Below, piece after piece: positions 1 to 11,535 of a stretch of 64,000 nucleotides of DNA. Source of the stretch: Allobaculum sp. Allo2. Its GTDB lineage: Bacteria; Bacillota_I; Bacilli_A; Erysipelotrichales; Erysipelotrichaceae. The position numbers were made by a program, and so were the translations under genes. The notes below the pieces were generated by a model. It was not told the origin of the DNA. It did no database searches and worked only from the letters and a program-made list of their open reading frames with translations. The stretch is taken from assembly GCF_022701175.1 (NCBI RefSeq), contig NZ_CP078088.1, positions 2,604,001-2,668,000 of the forward strand, given 5' to 3'. How positions within the stretch are numbered: position 1 is the first letter of the stretch; each line of letters opens with the position of its first letter.

Positions 1-853
1 CGCTGCCTTCTAGCACGGCTTTAAGCGCCGCGAAGGAGTCGTCGTTTTCGCCAAAGGACAGATCATCGATATAGACAATGAATTTCAGCGGCTCTTCAGC
101 CAGGGTATCGAGCAGATCGGGAAGCAGATCGAGCTGTCCCCGGCCGATTTCCACCAGCCGCAGACCCTCGGTTTTAAACCGATTGAGCACCGCCTTGATG
201 CTGGCGGATTTGCCCGTTCCCGCGTCGCCGTAAAGCAGCAGGTTGGAACTGGGCAGATTTTTCAGAAGCGCCATCGTGTTTTCGATCAGTCTGGCGTGCT
301 GGTCTTCGTAGCCGTACAGCTGGTCGAACGTGATCGGATCGCCGCTGCGTACCGGAATCAGACGGACTTTGTCTTCGCTGGCCAGCCGGAACATTGAATA
401 CTGGGCGAACAGGCCCGTGCCGCGGGTTTTCATCGTTTCCAGACTTTCCAGATACTCCGTTTTCAGATCCTGCGCCTTGCAGTTCCACATTTCGCTTTGC
501 AGGCCGAGATCCCGGCTGGAAAGCCGGCTGGCTTCGCTCAGTGCATCCAGTTCATACATCGCCTGATTGAAAATCAGCTCATTTTTGGGCTGACCGGCGA
601 GATGCCATCGGGACAGACAGGTCGACGTGCGGCAGACCAGATCGCGCAGATAGTCCGGCCAGCTGGGATTTTCCTGCATGTAGAGCAGACCCGCAAAGCG
701 GGCTGCGTACTGGTTCAGACTGCTGGAAAAATGCGAATGGTCCTGAATCATATCCGCAAACGCCTTGAACACTTCGTCTTCGTACAAATTGCGAAACACC
801 GCCAGACCGCAAATCCGATCGTAAAGCAAATCGAGATTTACGCTGCGGCTCAT
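1..853 (-). CDS. DUF815 family AAA-type ATPase (3' end outside window)
   Basis: The frame is open from the ATG at 853 to the window edge, so the C-terminus is missing. The visible 284 residues hold an N-terminal helical region and then an AAA-type nucleotide site: a Walker A (GDAGTGKSAS, about residues 205-214) and a Walker B (FIVYIDDLSF, near residue 262). This arrangement, with the following segment DDSFAALKAVLEG, is the signature of DUF815 ATPases of Firmicutes, whose role is unknown. The ATG overlaps the TGA of ilvD (ATGA), so the two genes are probably translationally coupled. No frameshift is seen. The family call is firm; substrate and function are not known. Confidence 0.85.
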   Translation of the reverse strand, partial: MSRSVNLDLLYDRICGLAVFRNLYEDEVFKAFADMIQDHSHFSSSLNQYAARFAGLLYMQENPSWPDYLRDLVCRTSTCLSRWHLAGQPKNELIFNQAMYELDALSEASRLSSRDLGLQSEMWNCKAQDLKTEYLESLETMKTRGTGLFAQYSMFRLASEDKVRLIPVRSGDPITFDQLYGYEDQHARLIENTMALLKNLPSSNLLLYGDAGTGKSASIKAVLNRFKTEGLRLVEIGRGQLDLLPDLLDTLAEEPLKFIVYIDDLSFGENDDSFAALKAVLEGS

Positions 854-2506
854 GAAAGAACCGCTCCTTCATCCGCGCCGTGCACCTGAGCGGCATAGCG
901 CTTGAGATAGCCTTCGACCTTGCGCGGTTCTTTTGCGGGCATTTCTTTTGCGGCGTTCGATTTCTTCGTCGTCCACGAGCAGTTCAATGGAATATTCCGG
1001 AATGTTGATGGAAATCAGATCCCCGTTGCATACGTAGCCGATCAGACCGCCTTTGCAGGCTTCTGGCGAAACGTGACCGATCGAAGCGCCGCGAGTGGCT
1101 CCGGAGAAGCGGCCGTCGGTAATGAGAGCGACTTCCTTATCGAGACCCATGCCGGCAATGGCCGAGGTCGGCGATAACATTTCCCGCATGCCGGGACCGC
1201 CAGCCGGACCTTCGTTGCGGATGACAACGACGTCGCCCGGTTTGACTTTGCCGCCGAAAATGCCGGCAATGCATTCTTCTTCCGATTCAAAAACGTTGGC
1301 CGGTCCGGTGTGCACTAACATTTCCGGAGCGACGGCGGAACGTTTTACGACGCAGCCGTTGGGCGCCAGGTTGCCTTTGAGGACGGCCAGACCGCCCGTT
1401 TTCGTATACGGATTGTCGATCGGACGAATGACGGTTTCGTCCAGGTTTTTGGCATTGGCCAGATTTTCATGCATCGTCTTGCCGGTTACAGTCATCAGAT
1501 CGGTTTCCAGCAGACCGGCATCTTCGAGTTCCTTTAATACCGCGTACACGCCGCCCGCTTCATTGAGATCTTCCATGTACGTCGGACCGGCTGGAGCGAG
1601 GTGGCAGAGGTTTGGCGTATGTTCCGAAATTTCGTTGACGTTGTCGAGATCGATTTTGATGCCGCATTCGTGCGCGATCGCCGGCAGATGGAGCATCGAG
1701 TTCGTCGAGCAGCCAAGCGCCATATCGGCAGTCAGTGCGTTTTTGAACGCTTTTTCGGTGAGAATATCGCGCGGACGGATATCCTTGCGGAACAGTTCCA
1801 TAACCTGCATGCCCGCGTGCTTCGCGAGTTCAATGCGCTTGGAATACACAGCCGGAATAGTACCGTTGCCCGGCAGAGCCATGCCCAGCACTTCGCTCAG
1901 GCAGTTGTGCGAGTTGGCGGTATACATGCCGGAGCAGGAACCGCAGGACGGGCAGGTGTTCTTTTCGTATTCATCGAGTTTGGCTTCATCGATTTTTCCG
2001 GCTTTGTAGGCACCGACGGCTTCAAACATGCTGGAAAGCGACGTTTTGTGCTTGTCGATGCGGCCGGCGAGCATCGGTCCGCCGGAAACGAAAATGGTCG
2101 GCAGATTCAGACGGGCGGCTGCCATGAGCAGACCGGGAACGTTTTTGTCGCAGTTTGGGATCATGACCAGAGCGTCAAACGCGTGGGCGAGCGCCATGGC
2201 TTCCGTGGAATCCGCAATCAGATCGCGGGTGACCAGAGAATAGCGCATGCCGTTATGGCCCATCGCAATTCCGTCACACACCGCAATCGCCGGAAAAACG
2301 ATGGGCGTTCCGCCAGCCATCGCCACGCCGGTTTTGACCGCTTCGGTAATTTTGTCGAGATTCATGTGGCCGGGAACGATCTCGTTGTAGCTCGAGACGA
2401 TTCCGACAATTGGACGGTCGATTTCTTCCTGGGTAAGACCCAGTGCGTGCAGCAGACTTCGCTGCGGGGCTTTATCAAACCCCTTCTTCATTTCATCGCT
2501 TTTCAT
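850..2506 (-). CDS. ilvD: Dihydroxy-acid dehydratase
   Basis: IlvD dehydrates 2,3-dihydroxy-isovalerate and -methylvalerate to the keto acids that precede valine and isoleucine; it is a cytoplasmic Fe-S enzyme. The sequence shows the family blocks [29 protein letters not shown] and [15 protein letters not shown], whose cysteines bind the cluster, and [19 protein letters not shown] near the C-terminus. About 552 residues, the normal length. A start at 2506 has AAAGGAG upstream. The frame breaks near 950 at a run of four A after ERRK; the other frame then gives the expected tail [19 protein letters not shown] and the TGA at 850. It is separated from ilvBNC by a CAP-domain gene, and its stop overlaps the DUF815 start. 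Confidence 0.95.
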
Positions 2507-2723
2507 TGCGTACTCCTTTGGCCCCGCAAATCCGGAAGCGGATCTGGGAACCTTCCTCTTTTTCTCTTAGGTAAATCTCTTTTCTCTTTCGTATTCTTCA
2601 GTCAAAGGCCGATATTCTGTTGGCCTCGACTGTTCTTTTCTTCTTATGGATTGGATCACTGTATCGGATGATTGTCTTCATCGGACCATGATCTGCATTT
2701 TTCCTAGCGCCTATCCGCCTGCT

Positions 2724-4077
2724 TTATTTGCGGAGTTTTACGCCGTACCAGGCAACGCCTTCACCCTTCCAGCCGTTTTCGGTCAGAAATTTCTGTTCCG
2801 CGGCGCTGACGGTAAAGTTGTGCGCGCCGGTTTTCGCGTTCGGGTTATACGCCCTATACAGCGGCAGAGCGCTGGCCTGATCGGTATTGGAATACCAGCC
2901 GATTTTTCCTCCGTCCAGCCCTGGCTGACCAGAAAGTCTTTTTCCGTTTCCTTCAGGGTGTAGTGATGGTCGCCGACATTCGGGTTGTACAGACGATAAA
3001 CCGCGCTGCCGGTATACGGCGCGATCCAGCCGATGCCTTCATAGCGCCAGCCAAAGCGAATCAGGCTGTTTCGCTCGTTTCGATCGGCGGTATAAAAGTG
3101 CTCGCCGGAGTTCGGGTTGTACAGCCGGTACATGTTCTGATTGCCATCGCCTGGCTGGGGTTCCCACGTTCCTTCCAGCGCCTTCTGTTCGTATTCGTTG
3201 AGGGCGCCGCGCAGTTCGTCGGTCGTATACATCGTTTCCGCCGCATCCTGGAAAAAGAACACCTGTCCAAAGAGCGGTCCTGGATTTTTGCCGTTTTGCG
3301 CAATGGCGAAACCGGTCAGTACATAGCGCGGATCGACGATATTGCGATAATGGCTTCCCCGCTCTGGTTTTTCACGGGTGTACCAGTAGTCAAACGGATT
3401 GCTTCCGCTGCCAAAGGGTGTGCCGGTGGACCCGCCCCAGTACAGGTTTTCCCCGACATCAAATATTCGGGAATGATCGAGACTGTTGGAGGAATAGTCG
3501 GTCTGCACCATGGCGACGGCCATCATCGTCAGCGAAACGCTCAGTTCCGGCTGATTTTCCTGACGGCGCAGCGCGTTGCACTGATCGATATAGTCCAGAG
3601 CCTGTCGAAAATGAGCGATAGACATGGCATCGCGGGAATCGTGCAAATCGCCGATGCCGTTTTCCAGGCCGTAAATCAGTACAGCCGCCGCTTCTTTTTC
3701 CGGACGCGTCAGCAGAAATCCAAGAATGCCTAAAGACAGCGGATCTTTCCCGTCATACAGGGCGACCCACTCTTCGACCGTTTTTCCGGAGTGCGTCATA
3801 TCGATGCGCCGAACCTTCTGCGCGGACGAAAGCGAGATTCCGACTCCATCTGCAGGTACGTCACTCCTATGGACTTCCGCTTCTTCCGGTTCCTGTGCCT
3901 GCAGGCGCGTAAATGTTCCGCTGGCACCAAGTGTCAGGCAGGCGGCAAGACTCGAGGCGAGCCATGCGTTTTGTTTTTGCGGCTGCAGATGGCTTTGTTT
4001 TTCTCTGCAGAATGGATACGATTGGTGATCCCGTGTGCTTTGAGCGAACGGGCTTCTTTACTGGACGGACAATCCAT
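2724..4077 (-). CDS. Secreted CAP-domain protein with C-terminal DUF5648-type repeats
   Basis: About 451 residues. The ATG at 4077 has AAAGGAG eight bases upstream. A positively charged N-terminus is followed by a hydrophobic segment (AWLASSLAACLTLGASGTF), consistent with a signal peptide. The middle resembles CAP/SCP-like domains (LSVSLTMMAVAMVQTDY, LDHSRIFDVGENLYWGG, HYRNIVDPRYVLTGFAIA). The C-terminus carries three copies of a repeat built on YRLYNPN..GEHFYT / YRLYNPNVGDHHYT / YRAYNPNAKTGAHNFT, each followed by a GW..EG..W segment, which is the DUF5648 wall or carbohydrate-associated repeat. Frame breaks lie near 3979 (A run) and 2906 (GG where GGG is needed). It sits between ilvC and ilvD but shares no obvious function with them. 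CAP proteins of gut Firmicutes are usually secreted; the target is unknown. Confidence 0.85.
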
Positions 4078-4220
4078 GGCCTGATCTCCTTTATTTGAAT
4101 TCGTTATACTCTCCATTATATATATCGAATATATGTATTCTGAATTCTTCAGCGCGGATGGTTCGGACCGGGTACGATCTGGTCCTCTTTCCGTCAGTCT
4201 GTCGTTTTGTGCGATGAATC

Positions 4221-4251
4221 AAAAGGCCCGTCAAACGGGCCTTTTTCGGTT
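4221..4251 (-). terminator. Intrinsic terminator of the ilvBNC transcript
   Basis: AAAAGGCCCG-TCAAA-CGGGCCTTTTT is a near-perfect hairpin with a T run on both strands. It lies 17 bases past the ilvC stop, between ilvC and the start of the CAP-domain gene. Confidence 0.9.
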
Positions 4252-4267
4252 GCACGAGGCAATTCCA

Positions 4268-5343
<1,076 letters not shown>

Positions 5344-5408
5344 TTAAAACTGGATGGAGCAGATCTCGCTGCCAGTGGGCAGCGGCCAAAAGTTCCGTTC
5401 GGCCAAGA

Positions 5409-5955
5409 CTAGCCGATCAGGTCCTTGCGGTCAGTTTCCATGAAGGCGAATTCATCAAGATCGTCTTCGTACAGGTAGTGGCAGCCTCTCTGAAGCGCCA
5501 CAACGCCGGTCCGGGACATTTCGAGAATGCCGTAGGGACGGACGATTTCGAGAAACGCGTCAATCTTTGTCGATTCTCCGGTAATTTCCACGCAGAGGGT
5601 GTTGGGGAGAAGTCGATAATCTTGCAGCGGAAAATGTCCACCGCGCTGACGATTTCCGGACGGGTTTCCGGGGTGTTGCGCAGCTTGATGAGCGCGAGTT
5701 CGCGCGATACGCGCTGGGCCGGAACCATTTCCTTAACGTTTTTACGCAATACAGCTTTCTCAGCTGCTTAATGCACTGGGAGCGGATTTTCTCGTCTCCG
5801 TTGACCGAGATCGTAATGCGGGAGATCGCCGGATCTTCGGTAGCGCCGACGGTCAGCGAGTTGATGTTGAAGCCGCGGCGGGTAAACATGCTGGCGACGC
5901 GCGTCAGTACGCCGGAGTAGTTGTCGACCAGGCAGGCGATTTCAAATTTTTCCAT
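5409..5955 (-). CDS. ilvN: Acetolactate synthase small (regulatory) subunit
   Basis: The regulatory subunit of acetolactate synthase; its ACT domain normally binds valine and adjusts IlvB activity. Residues 3-75 show an ACT fold ([47 protein letters not shown]), followed by the long C-terminal domain ending [17 protein letters not shown]. About 182 residues, a typical length. Two breaks: near 5747 (five A where six are needed, restoring [19 protein letters not shown]) and near 5612 (four C where five are needed). The ATG overlaps the last base of the ilvB stop (TGATG), so the subunits are translationally coupled. Confidence 0.95.
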
Positions 5956-7635
5956 CAGATTTCCTCCCGCAGGGTGATGATCTGCTCCATGCTGCCTCCA
6001 GGCGGAAGCATCGGAAGTACGAATTCATCCGGATCGATTTTGACGTCGATCACGACCGGGCCGCTCTTCGCCATGGCTTTGGCGATGACTTCCGGCATTT
6101 CTTCAAGCGTATCAATATGGAATCCCGGAACGCCGAACGCTTCCGCGATTTTCGCGAAGTCGCTTTCGCGGTCTTCCAGGTTTGTATTCGAGTAATGGGC
6201 GCCATAGAACAGAGTCTGCCACTGACGGACCATGCCGAGCACCTTGTTATTGAAAATGACAACAACGACTGGAGCGCCGGTTGCCTTGAGTGTTGCGAGT
6301 TCGCCCAGGTTCATGCCGAAGCTGCCGTCTCCAGTAAAGAGAATCGTGCGCTTGCCAGAACCAAATGCAGCACCGATCGCGGCGCCAAGACCGAAGCCCA
6401 TCGTGCCCAGGCCGCCGGAGGAAACAAACGTCCGCGGCTGCTGGAACGGGAAGGACTGAGCGACCCACATCTGATGCTGGCCGACATCGGTCGCAATCGG
6501 CGTAGAGGCATCGCAATAGCGCGCCACTTCGTGAATCAGCGCCTGCGGCGTCAGCTTATGCGGATTGGCGAGCTGTTCCTGCTGATTCAGTTCCGCCTGC
6601 TTCAGATCGGCTATGCGCTGATGCCAGGAGGGATGCGTCTGCAGATTGACCGCGTCGAGCAGTCGCTGTACCGCGTCGTGGATGTCGCCGGCCAGGCCGA
6701 GCGTTACCGCTACGTTTTTATTGAGCTCTGCCGCATCAATATCGAGATGCAGGATTTTCGCCTGTCTGGCGTATTTCTTTACGTTGCCTGTAGCCCGGTC
6801 GGAGAAGCGGCAGCCGATCGCGATGATCAGATCGCATTCGTTCTGCGCCATGCTCGAGGCGTAGTGGCCGTGCATGCCTTCCATGCCGAGGTAGCGGGGA
6901 TGGTCGGTCGCTACGGCGGAAAGCCCCATCAGCGTGCAGCCGATCGGCGCATCGATCTTTTCGGCCAGACGCATGATTTCATCGGAAACTTCCGCGCCCA
7001 GCGAACCGCCGCCAATATAAATATAGGGGCGCTGGCTTTCGTTGATCATTTCCACCGCAGCAGCCATCTGTTTTTCGTTGACAGTTTTTCCGGCATTTTT
7101 TCGGAATAGCCAAGCGGCTCGTAATCCGTAATTCCCTGCTGAACGTCTTTGGGAACGTCGATCAGCACCGGACCCGGACGGCCGGACTTGGCAATTTCAA
7201 ACGCTTTATGAATGGTCTGTGCCAGCTCGTCGATGGAGTTGACGAAAAAGTTGTGTTTGGTAACCGGCAGAGTCACGCCGGTAATGTCTACTTCCTGAAA
7301 GGAGTCGCGCCCGATCAGATTCGTGGATACGTTTCCGGTAATGGCCACCAGAGGAACGGAATCCAGATAGGCTGTCGCGATTCCGGTCACCAGGTTGGTC
7401 GCGCCCGGACCGGATGTCGCAATGACCGTACCGACTTTTCCGGTTGCCCGGAAATAGCCGTCTGCCGCATGACAGGCATGCTGCTCATGCGAACACAGCA
7501 CGTGCTTAAGACGATCCTGATAGGCATATAAAGCATCATAGAGGTCAATAACCTGTCCGCCCGGATAGCCGAAAACGGTATCCACGCCCTGTTCGAGCAG
7601 GCTTTCTACGATGATTTCCGCACCGCTTTTTTCAT
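5955..7635 (-). CDS. ilvB: Acetolactate synthase large (catalytic) subunit
   Basis: The thiamine-diphosphate enzyme that makes acetolactate and acetohydroxybutyrate, the first common step of branched-chain amino acid synthesis. It has the three expected domains: [15 protein letters not shown] with the catalytic Glu of [18 protein letters not shown], the FAD-type middle domain, and the ThDP-binding [15 protein letters not shown]. About 560 residues. The start is the ATG at 7635 behind GGAAGG; it enters frame only if the following A run has seven A, not six ([17 protein letters not shown]). A second break near 7068 lies in a five-A run (restoring [17 protein letters not shown]). First gene of ilvBNC. 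Confidence 0.95.
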
Positions 7636-7664
7636 GATGAACCTTCCTTTTTTCGATTAGGTTT

Positions 7665-7747
7665 GTTATATCACACCGAAATTTTCGGTGGTGAAGAAAA
7701 TGTAACAAGTTTCCAAAACTTGTGTTTATTTCCATTTTGTTACATTT
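7665..7747 (-). promoter_or_regulatory. ilvB leader with two inverted repeats near a -10-like box
   Basis: Thirty bases upstream of the ilvB ATG, the minus strand has a -10-like TATAAC (7665-7670). Immediately upstream is the palindrome CACCGAAA-T-TTTCGGTG (7674-7690), and further up an 11-bp perfect inverted repeat AAATGTAACAA/TTGTTACATTT (7698-7708 and 7737-7747) that encloses a smaller AAGTTT..AAACTT stem. There is no good -35 hexamer, so an activator or repressor site is plausible. No T-box sequence was found. The regulator is unknown; the sites are seen, the role is inferred. Confidence 0.5.
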
Positions 7748-7967
7748 CTCCTGCTCTCTGTAACCGGTTTCATTAAAAAGACAATAAATTCGGCTTTACC
7801 AGAAGAGCGATTTGTATTTATCCATTCTAGGCAAGCCGATTTTTAAAATCAAAATCGTTTCGGTTCTTGTTCAATCCTGTCCAAAAAGAGTGAGAAAAAC
7901 GTCCATAGTCTGCGATCTTCCCGCCAGCGGCTTAGATTCCCCTGCGCCAAACCGAATCGCTGCCATT

Positions 7968-8008
7968 AAAAAATGCCTTCTTCATCGTTTCTGGGATGAA
8001 GAAGGCAT
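7968..8008 (-). terminator. Intrinsic terminator after the MdoB-like gene
   Basis: ATGCCTTCTTCATC (7973-7986) pairs perfectly with GATGAAGAAGGCAT (7995-8008), an 14-bp stem with an 8-base loop. On the minus strand it is followed by six T, ending transcription of the gene that stops at 8083. The remaining 7750-7967 shows no gene or clear motif. Confidence 0.92.
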
Positions 8009-8082
8009 CGTTCATTCGTTTTCTTAAAGCGGACGTATTTTTCAGCGACAGGCAGCAGGACTCTGTTTCCTGTTTTGCAAAT

Positions 8083-10137
8083 CTAAGCCTGCAAAGGAAC
8101 TGCGGATTCCTGCGGTGCGCTCTGGATGGCATCGCTTGCCGGAGGCGCTGGCTGTTCCACAGGAGGCGTCACTGTCCCCTGATCGCCGCCGCCAGGAGGC
8201 GTGACGGTTCCGCCCTGGTCTCCTCCGCCAGGCGGGGTTGTTCCGCCTGTGTCTCCTCCGCCGGGAGGTGTGGTCGATCCGCCCGTATCGCCTCCGCCGG
8301 GAGGTGTGGTCGATCCGCCCTGCGAATCGTCGCCCGTATTGTCTCCGGGATTGACAGGCGGCTCAGCTGGAGGCAGATTTGGAGCTTGTCCTGAACTGTT
8401 GTTTCCGGGATCATTTCCGCCCGGGTCCGGGGCATATCCGGGATCGGATGGCGGGGTTACAACTGGAGGTACGTAAATGTTGTTGTTGACAGCAGGCGGA
8501 TAGTAGTAGTCCGGATCCTTGAACTGATCCGCATTTTCTTCATAGAAGTTGCCGTCCGGCTGTTCAACCATTTCGTTTTTCGGCATGTCGTCTTTCTGAT
8601 TGCCGCCGTTGGTCTGGTCGCCGCTCATGATGACGTTGTTGTAGTAATCCGACTTGGAAGCAAGTTCCGCATTGAACGCCAGCAGACCAAGGTTTTCGAT
8701 CAGCGTCTGTTCGTTTGCATACAGGCTTGTTCCCAGACCGAGACGATGGCCTTCGATATCGATGCCCATCGCTTCGATAATGGTCGGGAAAATATCGAGC
8801 GTGCAGTATTCACGCGTCTGATTCAGCGTATATTCCGGGCCGTTGAGCACGGTGAAGTACGCCTTGCGCGAATAGTCCGAAGGAATGTTCGGACCGACCG
8901 ATCCATCCATGCTCAGATGGTCGCCCGAGAGGATGATCGTGGTATTTTCGTAAAACGGCTGTTCCTTGAGCCAGTCGATGAAGGCGCCGACTTTGCGGTC
9001 CGAGCAGTGAATGACGTTTTTGTACTGCTCGTCAAATTCGTCCGTGCAGTCCTTGCACTTGTAGCCGTCTACGAAATGCGTGTCGGCCGTGAGCATGGTG
9101 AAGTTGAACGGTTCCTCGTTTTTCGAAATCGTATCCAGTTCTGCCTTGGCCCAGTCAAAGAGCTTCTCGTCTTCAAAGCCCCACCATACGCGGTAATCGG
9201 AAAGAATCTTCTTTTCGCGGATGGCTTCATCGTAGTCGAGCACTTCGTAATCGCCGTGCTGCTTATAGTAGTTGGTCCGTCCGGCATAGGCGCCTTCCGA
9301 ACCGCACATGAAGTAGTTTTTATAGCCGTTTTCTTTCAGAATGTCGCCCATCGCCGTCAGATTCGGCATGAACTGCACATCCGAGTCCAGATTGTGAACG
9401 AACGCCTGGTTGCCGACATTCAGTGGTACGCCCGCGCTCTGCGCAACGAGTCCGGCAATTGTCCAGCCGGAGTTGTTGGTCACATAGGCGCCCTGTACGT
9501 CCGGATTGTCCGCTGCAGCAAAGTTTTCGCCTTCCTGCTGGAGCGCTGTCAGGTTCGGAATGAGGTCTTCCTCATATCCCCGCCGTTTTCGCGGCTGGCG
9601 TACGTGCTTTCCATGGATTCCATAACAATATGGATCACGTTGCGCTTCTTTCGGGGAACGTCAGCTTGACGTCGTCTGGCTGTACGAAATGGTCTTCATA
9701 CAGTTCGCTGACGCGGTTGGCGTTCTTGACATATTCTTCGTAGCCGACCGCATCGAGTCCGGTAAAGACGCCGCTGATCGCCAGCGCGGCACAGATCACA
9801 ATCGCCGCAACCGAAGACAGGTTGAACGCCAGATTCCATTTTTTATCCGCAAACAGCCTGCGGCCTTTTTTCTTTAAGCGGATGCGCTTGATGCAGAAAT
9901 ACATGTACACTCCAAAAACGAGCGTACCGATGATCAGCAGCAGCCAGTTCTGTTCAAAAATCCCGCTACAGCCGCCCCGATTGTTCCCTGCGCTCCTTCT
10001 GCACCCGCGTTCAGCGTATACAGAACCTGGGAGAAGCTGGTCACCTGAATGACCTGCGTCAGGTAATAGATCGTATAGAAAACAATGCAGGCGAGCCAGA
10101 ACAGGATATAAGCGAGAATTCCAGTAAAAATCCACAT
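8083..10137 (-). CDS. MdoB/LtaS-type phosphoglycerol transferase with Pro/Gly-rich tail
   Basis: About 685 residues. The N-terminus has three likely membrane helices (ILAYILFWLACIVFYTIYYL; WLLLIIGTLVFGVYMYF; VAAIVICAALAISGVF). The extracellular domain is an alkaline-phosphatase-superfamily sulfatase fold: metal Glu region VIHIVMESME, NNSGWTIAGLVAQSAGVPL around the nucleophilic Thr, ADTHF and ILSGDHLSM. GWTIAGLVAQ is closer to MdoB-like proteins than to classic LtaS. Such enzymes move glycerol phosphate from phosphatidylglycerol to teichoic acid or glycans. After residue about 520 the protein is low complexity, ending in repeated TTPPGGGD units. Breaks near 9972 (T run), 9655 (A run) and 9583 (G run). 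It has its own terminator. Confidence 0.85.
8161..8335 (-). repeat. In-gene tandem repeat encoding TPPGGGD units
   Basis: Five imperfect units encode TPPGGGD(T/Q)GG(S/T) in the C-terminal tail of the MdoB-like protein. The two most distal copies are nearly identical in DNA (CCGGGAGGTGTGGTCGATCC on the plus strand), so recent duplication is likely. Confidence 0.85.
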
Positions 10138-10468
10138 AATCCTTTTTCCTTTCCGATTCTGCTTCTTTCCTCATTAAATTTTTACGGCCTGCTGCATCCG
10201 CGTAAACCGTCTTTGGCAGCTTGCCCGTAAAAAGGTTTTTCGTTTTGTGTTTTCGGTTCCGTTTTCTCTTTCCAAAACCGTTTTAAAAGCGGATTCCGAT
10301 TTTACCTTCGCGTAAAATCCGGTTTTCCGATTGAGAGAAACGGACACTAATTTCACATAATACGGGATTCGGCATGGATTACAAGCGATTGAGGATTTTC
10401 CTGAAATCTTCGAAGAAAGGGCCAAATCCTTTTGAAACTATGTGAAATGTTTTTATTCTTTCAAATGA
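10138..10468. other. Leader region of the MdoB-like gene, no gene seen
   Basis: About 330 bases without a supported gene. The minus strand shows a hairpin GATTTTAC-GCGAAG-GTAAAATC (10298-10319), which extends imperfectly with CCG/CGG. It could be a leader structure of the downstream MdoB-like gene. Nothing else recognisable. Confidence 0.4.
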
Positions 10469-10490
10469 AAAAGCACCCGAAGGTGCTTTT
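10469..10490 (-). terminator. Intrinsic terminator of the small gene at 10502
   Basis: AAAAGCACC-CGAA-GGTGCTTTT, a 9-bp perfect stem with a tetraloop and T run on the minus strand, 11 bases past the stop of the small gene. Confidence 0.88.
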
Positions 10491-10501
10491 GCATTTCCTG
10501 T

Positions 10502-10719
10502 TTATTTTCTGTTTTCCGTTACTTCGACGCGGACTTTCTCTCCGCCGTCTACCAGATCGAATGTGATCTTGGAGAAGGCGTCCAGGTTGTCAGCAAGAAT
10601 TTCACGGACCGTCGAGAACACTTCATCCTGGCTGGCTTCACTTGGCGTGTCGTATTCAATCGACGTTACGATATGTTTTTTCCCTGAATATCCGTCAGGT
10701 CTTTGACAATTGAACTCAT
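10502..10719 (-). CDS. Small hypothetical protein (about 72 aa)
   Basis: The start is the ATG at 10719 behind AGAGGAC (9 bases). The reading frame MSSIVKDLTDIQ joins the downstream frame KHIVTSIEYDTPSEASQDE only if the run in GGGAAAAAACAT has one A more, a break near 10680. The protein is acidic, without membrane segment or signal. The second half (REILADNLDAFSKITFDLVD, ending VRVEVTENRK) suggests a small alpha/beta fold. I do not recognise a family. It follows the acetyltransferase gene by 80 bases and has its own terminator, so it is very likely a real gene. Confidence 0.65.
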
Positions 10720-10799
10720 AATATATGTCCTCTGGACCAAGTTTAAACCCCGCAGGCGCTGAAATCAAATCTCAGCTTTTGGCTTTTCCCACCGGTTTC

Positions 10800-11522
10800 T
10801 CAGCGGCCGATCGCTCTGCAGGCCTGTTTCCAGTCTTCGTATTCCTGTCTGGCAGCTTTTCGGTCGTTTTCATCAAGCACGCGAATGACGCGGCACGGAT
10901 TGCCAGCCGCAAATACACCACAGGGAATATCGTCAACCACAACCGAACCGCTGCCGATCACACTGCCTTCATGAATCGTGACGCCGCCGTTGATCACACA
11001 GCTGCCGGCGATCCAGACATGATCTTCAATAACGATGGGCAGCGCTTTTTCCAGACCCGTTTTGCGAATGTCTCGATCCATGGGATGAACCGGGGTGTAA
11101 AACGAACAGCGCGGCCCGATCAGAACATGATTTCCAATTACGATCTTTCCTTCATCGAGCATCAGACCGTCCATATTGATCATGGAGTGTTCTCCAATAT
11201 AAATCCGATGACCGAGATCGCAGTAAAACGGCAAGACGATATGCGCGTTGGCACTCATGTTGGGCACAAGCACGCGAAGCAGCGTCTGGGCTTCTTCTTC
11301 TGTCGGCGCCTGCGCGATCTGGCGCATCGTCTGGCGGGCAAAACTCCAGTGGCCGTCCTTTACTCCATACACATCGTACAGAAGACCGGCATCTCTGCGG
11401 CTGGACTGCAGAGAAATTTCCGGATGGCTCAGATCGGGATCGAGAGGCGAATCGAAAGAAGCGGACGCAACACTAGCCGCGTCCGTATTCTTTTTCGATT
11501 CCTGTTTTGAATCTGGATTCAT
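10800..11522 (-). CDS. Hexapeptide-repeat O-acetyltransferase (maltose/galactoside acetyltransferase-like)
   Basis: About 240 residues when started at the ATG at 11522 (the frame stays open a little upstream, into ilvE). Residues 1-40 are Ser/Asp-rich and unusual for the family. The rest matches the LacA/Maa/NodL group: an N-terminal helical cap (LLYDVYGVKDGHWSFARQ), then a left-handed beta-helix with ANAHIVLPFYCDLGHRIYIG, the catalytic His region YTPVHPMD and the CoA-binding HVWIAGSCVINGGVTIHEGS..GAGNPCRVIR type end. Such enzymes transfer acetyl from acetyl-CoA to sugars. It begins 14 bases past the ilvE stop, so they may be cotranscribed. The natural substrate cannot be told. Confidence 0.85.
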   Translation of the reverse strand: MNPDSKQESKKNTDAASVASASFDSPLDPDLSHPEISLQSSRRDAGLLYDVYGVKDGHWSFARQTMRQIAQAPTEEEAQTLLRVLVPNMSANAHIVLPFYCDLGHRIYIGEHSMINMDGLMLDEGKIVIGNHVLIGPRCSFYTPVHPMDRDIRKTGLEKALPIVIEDHVWIAGSCVINGGVTIHEGSVIGSGSVVVDDIPCGVFAAGNPCRVIRVLDENDRKAARQEYEDWKQACRAIGR

Positions 11523-11535
11523 TGTTGAACCGGAC

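Noticed and set aside
7636..8082. T-box or CodY control of ilvB
   Set aside because: No T-box consensus on the minus strand, and the AT-rich palindrome does not match the CodY box well.
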